From the NCBI RefSeq assembly GCF_031979925.1, contig NZ_DALZFB010000003.1, positions 248,001 through 312,000 on the forward strand: DNA of 64,000 nucleotides, read 5' to 3'. A model generated the notes under the pieces. It had not been told where the DNA came from, did not search any database, and was given only the letters and a program-made list of their open reading frames with translations. A program made the position numbers and the translations under genes. Shown piece by piece: positions 60,226-64,000 of the stretch (position 1 is the first letter of the stretch; every line of letters begins with the position of its first letter). The stretch is from Pseudescherichia sp031979925 (lineage in GTDB: Bacteria; Pseudomonadota; Gammaproteobacteria; Enterobacterales; Enterobacteriaceae).

Positions 60226-60715
60226 GTAGGCCCGGTAAGCGTAGCGCCACCGGGCGTTTCTGTGCTGACGTTGCAATGCCGGACGGCACTGCGTTTGCCG
60301 GGCCTACGGTGAGCACGGTGTGGTTTGTAGGCCTGGTAAGCGTAGCGCCACCGGGCGTTTCTGTGCTGACGCTGCCACGCCGGGCGGCACTGCGTTTGCC
60401 CGGCCTACGGTGAGCACGGTGTGGTTTGTAGGCCCGGTAAGCGTAGCGCCACCGGGCGTGACTGTGCTGATGCTGCCACGCCGGGCGGCACTGCGTTTGC
60501 CCGGCCTACGGTGAGCACGGTGTGGTNNNNNNNNNNNNNNNNNNNNNNNNNNNNNNNNNNNNNNNNNNNNNNNNNNNNNNNNNNNNNNNNNNNNNNNNNN
60601 NNNNNNNNNNNNNNNNNNNNNNNNNNGCGTAGCGCCACCGGGCGTGACTGTGCTGATGCTGCCACGCCGGGCGGCACTGCGCTCGCCGGGCCTGGAACTT
60701 CCCCCGCGTTTCATC
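60226..60715. repeat. Tandem 101-bp REP/BIME array interrupted by an assembly gap
   Basis: Units begin GTAGGCC(C/T)GGTAAGCGTAGC at 60226, 60327 and 60428, exactly 101 bases apart. Each contains a REP (GCGCCACCGGGC), a variable spacer, an inverted REP (GCCGGGCGGCACTGCG to GGCCTACGG) and the linker GTGAGCACGGTGTGGTTT. A further partial unit follows the gap at 60627. The phase after the gap does not fit the 100-N length, so the real copy number is unknown. The array lies between entH and cstA; apparent reading frames through it are not genes. Confidence 0.92.
60527..60626. other. Assembly gap of 100 N
   Basis: Exactly 100 undetermined bases, the usual placeholder for a gap of unknown size, inside the tandem REP array. 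The collapse of near-identical repeats in short-read assembly is the likely cause. Confidence 0.97.
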
Positions 60716-60722
60716 CCGCATA

Positions 60723-60738
60723 AGTGATCTCCATTACA
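60723..60738 (+). promoter_or_regulatory. CRP-like site upstream of cstA
   Basis: AGTGATCTCCATTACA matches the CRP core TGTGA-N6-TCACA at eight of ten positions with the correct six-base spacing. It lies about 120 bp before the cstA start. E. coli cstA is a carbon-starvation gene activated by cAMP-CRP, so the position and function agree. Confidence 0.6.
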
Positions 60739-60857
60739 GAGTGTTGTAAATAACCGGTTGCCCCTCTGCTTTCTGACGTAACAACATTGTTAAAACCCGC
60801 CGCCTGATCTAGAAACAAAATGTAACATCTTCCTGCCTCAGCCAACGGAAAACGACT

Positions 60858-62963
60858 ATGCAAAACTCAGGGAAATACCTTATTTGGGCATTGCTCGCGT
60901 TAATAGGAGCTTTTGCCCTCGGCTATATCGCACTTAACCGTGGTGAACAGATCAATGCCCTCTGGATTGTAGTGGCGGCGGTCTGTATCTATCTGATTGC
61001 TTACCGCTTTTATGGTCAATACATTGCCCGCAACGTGCTGGCGGTGGATCCAACCCGCATGACGCCTGCCGTACGCCATAACGACGGGCTGGACTACGTG
61101 CCAACGGATAAAAAGGTGCTCTTCGGCCACCACTTTGCGGCGATCGCCGGGGCAGGGCCGCTGGTAGGGCCGGTGCTGGCGGCGCAGATGGGCTACCTGC
61201 CGGGGATGATCTGGATCCTCGCCGGGGTAGTGCTCGCTGGGGCAGTGCAGGACTTTATGGTGCTCTTCGTCTCTACCCGCCGCGACGGTCGCTCGCTGGG
61301 TGAGCTGGTGAAAGAGGAGATGGGGCCGACGGCAGGGGTGATCGCCCTGGTGGCCTGCTTTATGATCATGGTGATCATCCTGGCAGTGCTGGCGATGATC
61401 GTGGTTAAGGCCCTGACCCACAGCCCGTGGGGGACCTACACCGTGGCCTTTACCATCCCGCTGGCGATCTTTATGGGGATCTACATTCGCTACCTGCGTC
61501 CCGGCCGGATTGGTGAAGTCTCGGTGATTGGCCTCGTGCTGCTGATTTTCGCTATCATCTCCGGCGGCTGGGTGGCGGAAAGCCCGACCTGGGCACCGAT
61601 GTTCGACTTTACCGGCGTGCAGCTGACCTGGATGCTGGTGGGCTACGGCTTTATTGCGGCGGTGCTGCCGGTGTGGCTGCTGCTGGCTCCGCGCGACTAC
61701 CTCTCTACCTTCCTGAAAATCGGCACCATCATTGGTCTGGCGATCGGTATTTTAATCATGCGTCCGACGCTGACCATGCCGGCTCTGACCAAGTTTGTTG
61801 ACGGCACCGGCCCGGTATGGACTGGCAATCTCTTCCCGTTCCTGTTTATCACTATCGCCTGCGGCGCGGTGTCGGGCTTCCATGCGCTGATCTCCTCCGG
61901 TACCACGCCGAAGATGCTGGCGAACGAGGGTCAGGCCTGCCTGATAGGCTACGGTGGGATGCTGATGGAGTCCTTCGTGGCGATCATGGCCCTGGTCTCT
62001 GCCTGCATTATCGATCCGGGCGTCTACTTTGCGATGAACAGCCCGATGGCGGTGCTGGCCCCTGCCGGTACGGCGGACGTGGTCGCTTCGGCGGCGCAGG
62101 TGGTGAGCGGCTGGGGCTTTAGCATCACCCCGGACACCCTCAACCAGATCGCTAACGAGGTGGGCGAGCAGTCCATTATCTCCCGTGCGGGCGGCGCACC
62201 GACCCTGGCGGTAGGGATGGCCTATATCCTGCACGGCGCGCTGGGTGGCCTGATGGATGTCTCGTTCTGGTACCACTTCGCCATTCTGTTTGAGGCGCTG
62301 TTTATCCTGACGGCGGTGGATGCGGGCACCCGTGCGGCGCGCTTTATGCTACAGGATCTGCTGGGGGTGGTAAGCCCTGGGCTGAAGCGTACCGACTCGC
62401 TGCCCGCTAACCTGCTGGCGACCGCGCTCTGTGTGCTGGCGTGGGGCTACTTCCTTCATCAGGGGGTGGTGGATCCGCTTGGCGGGATCAACACCCTCTG
62501 GCCGCTGTTTGGTATCGCCAACCAGATGCTGGCAGGGATGGCGCTGATGCTCTGCGCGGTGGTACTGTTCAAGATGAAACGCCAGCGCTTCGCATGGGTA
62601 GCTCTCGTGCCGACCGCCTGGCTGCTGGTCTGTACCCTGACCGCAGGCTGGCAGAAAGCCTTTAGCCCGGACGTAAAAGTCGGCTTCCTGGCGATCGCTA
62701 ACCGCTTCCAGGGGATGATCGACAGCGGCAGCATTCCGGCGCAGTACACCGAGTCGCAGCTGCGCCAGCTGGTGTTAAACAACCGTCTGGACGCCGGGCT
62801 GACCATCTTCTTTATGGTGGTCGTGGTAGTGCTGGCGGTCTACTCGCTGAAAACCGCGCTGGCGGCGCTGAAAGAGCGCCAGCCGACGGCGAAAGAGACC
62901 CCGTACGAGCCGATGCCCGCCGACGCTGAGCAGGTAGTGGCCCAGGCGAAACGGGCGCACTGA
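60858..62963 (+). CDS. cstA: Carbon starvation-induced transporter CstA
   Basis: Large inner-membrane transporter of the CstA family, linked to peptide and pyruvate uptake during carbon starvation. The 701-residue product has well over a dozen hydrophobic segments and conserved family stretches such as FGHHFAAIAGAGPLVGPVLA, ISSGTTPKMLANE and a hydrophilic C-terminal tail. Length matches E. coli CstA. It is followed by ybdD, as in E. coli. Confidence 0.95.
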   Translation: MQNSGKYLIWALLALIGAFALGYIALNRGEQINALWIVVAAVCIYLIAYRFYGQYIARNVLAVDPTRMTPAVRHNDGLDYVPTDKKVLFGHHFAAIAGAGPLVGPVLAAQMGYLPGMIWILAGVVLAGAVQDFMVLFVSTRRDGRSLGELVKEEMGPTAGVIALVACFMIMVIILAVLAMIVVKALTHSPWGTYTVAFTIPLAIFMGIYIRYLRPGRIGEVSVIGLVLLIFAIISGGWVAESPTWAPMFDFTGVQLTWMLVGYGFIAAVLPVWLLLAPRDYLSTFLKIGTIIGLAIGILIMRPTLTMPALTKFVDGTGPVWTGNLFPFLFITIACGAVSGFHALISSGTTPKMLANEGQACLIGYGGMLMESFVAIMALVSACIIDPGVYFAMNSPMAVLAPAGTADVVASAAQVVSGWGFSITPDTLNQIANEVGEQSIISRAGGAPTLAVGMAYILHGALGGLMDVSFWYHFAILFEALFILTAVDAGTRAARFMLQDLLGVVSPGLKRTDSLPANLLATALCVLAWGYFLHQGVVDPLGGINTLWPLFGIANQMLAGMALMLCAVVLFKMKRQRFAWVALVPTAWLLVCTLTAGWQKAFSPDVKVGFLAIANRFQGMIDSGSIPAQYTESQLRQLVLNNRLDAGLTIFFMVVVVVLAVYSLKTALAALKERQPTAKETPYEPMPADAEQVVAQAKRAH

Positions 62964-62974
62964 GTTTGATAACG

Positions 62975-62998
62975 CCCCTCTCCCGGCAGGGGGAGGGG
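62975..62998 (+). terminator. GC-rich hairpin between cstA and ybdD
   Basis: CCCCTCTCCC (62975-62984) pairs with GGGGGAGGGG (62989-62998), with one G-U pair and a four-base loop. There is no T-run and ybdD starts 13 bases later. It is more likely to adjust ybdD expression or RNA stability than to end transcription. Confidence 0.4.
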
Positions 62999-63011
62999 CA
63001 GGGAGCATACG

Positions 63012-63209
63012 ATGTTTGATACCCTTGCAAAAGCCGGAAAGTATTTAGGCCAGGCCGCTAAAATGATGGTCGGCGTCCCGGATTACGACAACTACGTTGC
63101 CCATATGCAGCTTAACCATCCGGACCAGACCCCGATGAGCTACGAAGACTTCTTCCGCGATCGCCAGGATGCGCGCTACGGCGGTAAAGGCGGAGCGCGC
63201 TGCTGCTGA
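63012..63209 (+). CDS. ybdD: YbdD/YjiX-family small protein
   Basis: A 65-residue conserved protein always found next to CstA-type transporters. The sequence FDTLAKAGKYLGQAAKMMVG and PDYDNYVAHMQLNHP, ending in CC, is typical. It is likely an accessory factor for CstA, though the role is not established. The last base of its stop abuts the stop of the convergent SDR gene. Confidence 0.93.
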   Translation: MFDTLAKAGKYLGQAAKMMVGVPDYDNYVAHMQLNHPDQTPMSYEDFFRDRQDARYGGKGGARCC

Positions 63210-63953
63210 TCAGGCGTTCAGCCCGCCATCAACGTCAATACCCGTGCCGGTAATGTGCTTTCCGGCCGGGCCAGCGAGAAACGTTACCGCGTCGGCAATA
63301 TCTTCCGCCTTACCGTAATGCCCCAGCGCAATGCCCTGGCGCTGCACATCAGCCCCTTCTCCGTCCGCCGGATTCATATCGCTGTCGGTCGGCCCAGGGT
63401 GCACCAGATTCACCGTGATGCCACGCGGGCCCAGATCGCGGGCCAGCCCGCGCGTCAGCGAGTTAAGCGCCGATTTGGTCATCGAATAGACGGCAATCCC
63501 CGGCAGCGCCACGCGGTTAGCCAGACAGCTGCCGATGTTAATAATCCGTCCGCCTTCGCCGAGATGGGGGATCGCCGCCTGGGTGGCAATCACTACGCCG
63601 CGAATATTGACGTTTATCAGAGCGTCAATATCCTCGATCGACATCTCCTCCAGCGGACCGCCGCGCGCTATTCCGGCGTTATTGACCAGAATATCCAGCC
63701 CGCCCAGCTGCGCGACGGTTTGCGCCACCGCCTCGCGCACCGCCTGTGGGCTGGCACTATCCGCCTGAATGGCAACGCCTGTGCGCCCAAGCGCGCGGAT
63801 CTCGTCTGCTACCGCCTGGGCCTTATCGGCAGATTTTTCCCAGGTGATGGCGACATCCGCGCCCGCCCGCGCCAGCGACAGCGCAATAGCTCTACCCAAA
63901 CCGCGGCTTGCACCGGTAACCAGTGCACGTTTACCGTTAAGATCGTATTGCAT
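63210..63953 (-). CDS. SDR-family oxidoreductase
   Basis: Classical short-chain dehydrogenase of 247 residues. It has the cofactor loop TGASRGLG, the NNAG motif, the catalytic Ser in INIGSCLA, and YSMTK with catalytic Tyr and Lys. The stretch LVHPGPTDSDMNPADGEG resembles BdcA/3-oxoacyl-ACP-reductase-like SDRs (BdcA has VQPGPIDTDANPANG). The substrate is unknown. It is convergent with ybdD; in E. coli this position holds ybdH, an unrelated dehydrogenase, so the right flank differs from E. coli. Confidence 0.85.
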   Translation of the reverse strand: MQYDLNGKRALVTGASRGLGRAIALSLARAGADVAITWEKSADKAQAVADEIRALGRTGVAIQADSASPQAVREAVAQTVAQLGGLDILVNNAGIARGGPLEEMSIEDIDALINVNIRGVVIATQAAIPHLGEGGRIINIGSCLANRVALPGIAVYSMTKSALNSLTRGLARDLGPRGITVNLVHPGPTDSDMNPADGEGADVQRQGIALGHYGKAEDIADAVTFLAGPAGKHITGTGIDVDGGLNA

Positions 63954-64000
63954 GGTGACTCCTGATATGTGGAGGGTACACCATCACGTTATACGCTCTT

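Noticed and set aside
60226..60715. CRISPR-like array
   Set aside because: The period is regular, but the repeated part fills nearly the whole 101-bp unit and consists of inverted REP sequences. There are no short direct repeats with unique spacers and no cas genes.
60304..60723. Apparent proteins reading through the REP array and the N run
   Set aside because: They consist of translated repeats and undefined residues, exist on both strands and have no ribosome sites.

Overview
The window comes from the chromosome of an Enterobacteriaceae species close to Escherichia, Citrobacter and Enterobacter. The enterobactin genes read almost residue for residue like the E. coli ones and keep the E. 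coli order, the intergenic REP/BIME elements are of enterobacterial type, and the coding DNA looks fairly GC-rich. I cannot fix the genus from sequence alone. A 100-N run at 60527-60626 shows that this is a scaffolded draft assembly.

Left edge (1-1582): the first 11 codons of a leftward gene, probably a short-chain dehydrogenase, diverge from a class-III PLP aminotransferase across a small region holding two perfect inverted repeats.

Flagellar island (about 1600-40900): a complete second flagellar system of the Flag-2/lateral (laf) type, apparently with no broken genes. Order: lafA (flagellin), fliD, fliS, fliT-like, fliK, fliL, lafS (sigma-28), lafT/motA, lafU/motB, an NlpC/P60 hydrolase; then leftward flhA, flhB, fliR, fliQ, fliP, fliN, fliM; then rightward lafK (sigma-54 activator), fliE-J, a glycerol-3-phosphate cytidylyltransferase and a large glycosyltransferase-like protein; then leftward a three-domain glycosyltransferase/glycerophosphotransferase, flgN, flgM, flgA; then rightward flgB-L and a lafW-like gene; then leftward a small periplasmic protein and the membrane-bound regulator lafZ. 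Two textbook sigma-54 promoters (before fliD and before flgB) fit LafK control. A local sigma-28/anti-sigma pair (lafS/flgM) fits late control. No che genes, flhDC or fliO are present. Compared with E. coli Flag-2, whose ends are flhA (fhiA) and lafU (mbhA), the block is circularly permuted: lafU and flhA meet internally and the ends are lafA and lafZ.

The most striking part is 22772-27784. A TagD-like enzyme that should make CDP-glycerol sits at the end of the fliE-J operon. Facing it, at the end of the flgA-M-N operon, is a protein joining GT2, GT25 and CDP-glycerol glycerophosphotransferase domains. Together they suggest that this flagellum is decorated with a teichoic-acid-like, glycerol-phosphate-containing glycan.

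Enterobactin region (40971-60218): fepA is divergent from fes-ybdZ-entF-fepE; fepDGC is divergent from entS; fepB is divergent from entCEBAH. Fur-box-like sequences lie in the three divergent gaps. The genes cover synthesis (EntC, B, A, E, F with the MbtH protein YbdZ and proofreading EntH), export (EntS), outer-membrane uptake (FepA), periplasmic and inner-membrane uptake (FepB, FepD, FepG, FepC) and iron release (Fes). entD, which lies just beyond fepA in E. coli, is not there; the flagellar island occupies that side.

Right edge (60219-64000): a tandem 101-bp REP array broken by the assembly gap, then cstA with a CRP-like site, ybdD, and a convergent SDR gene.
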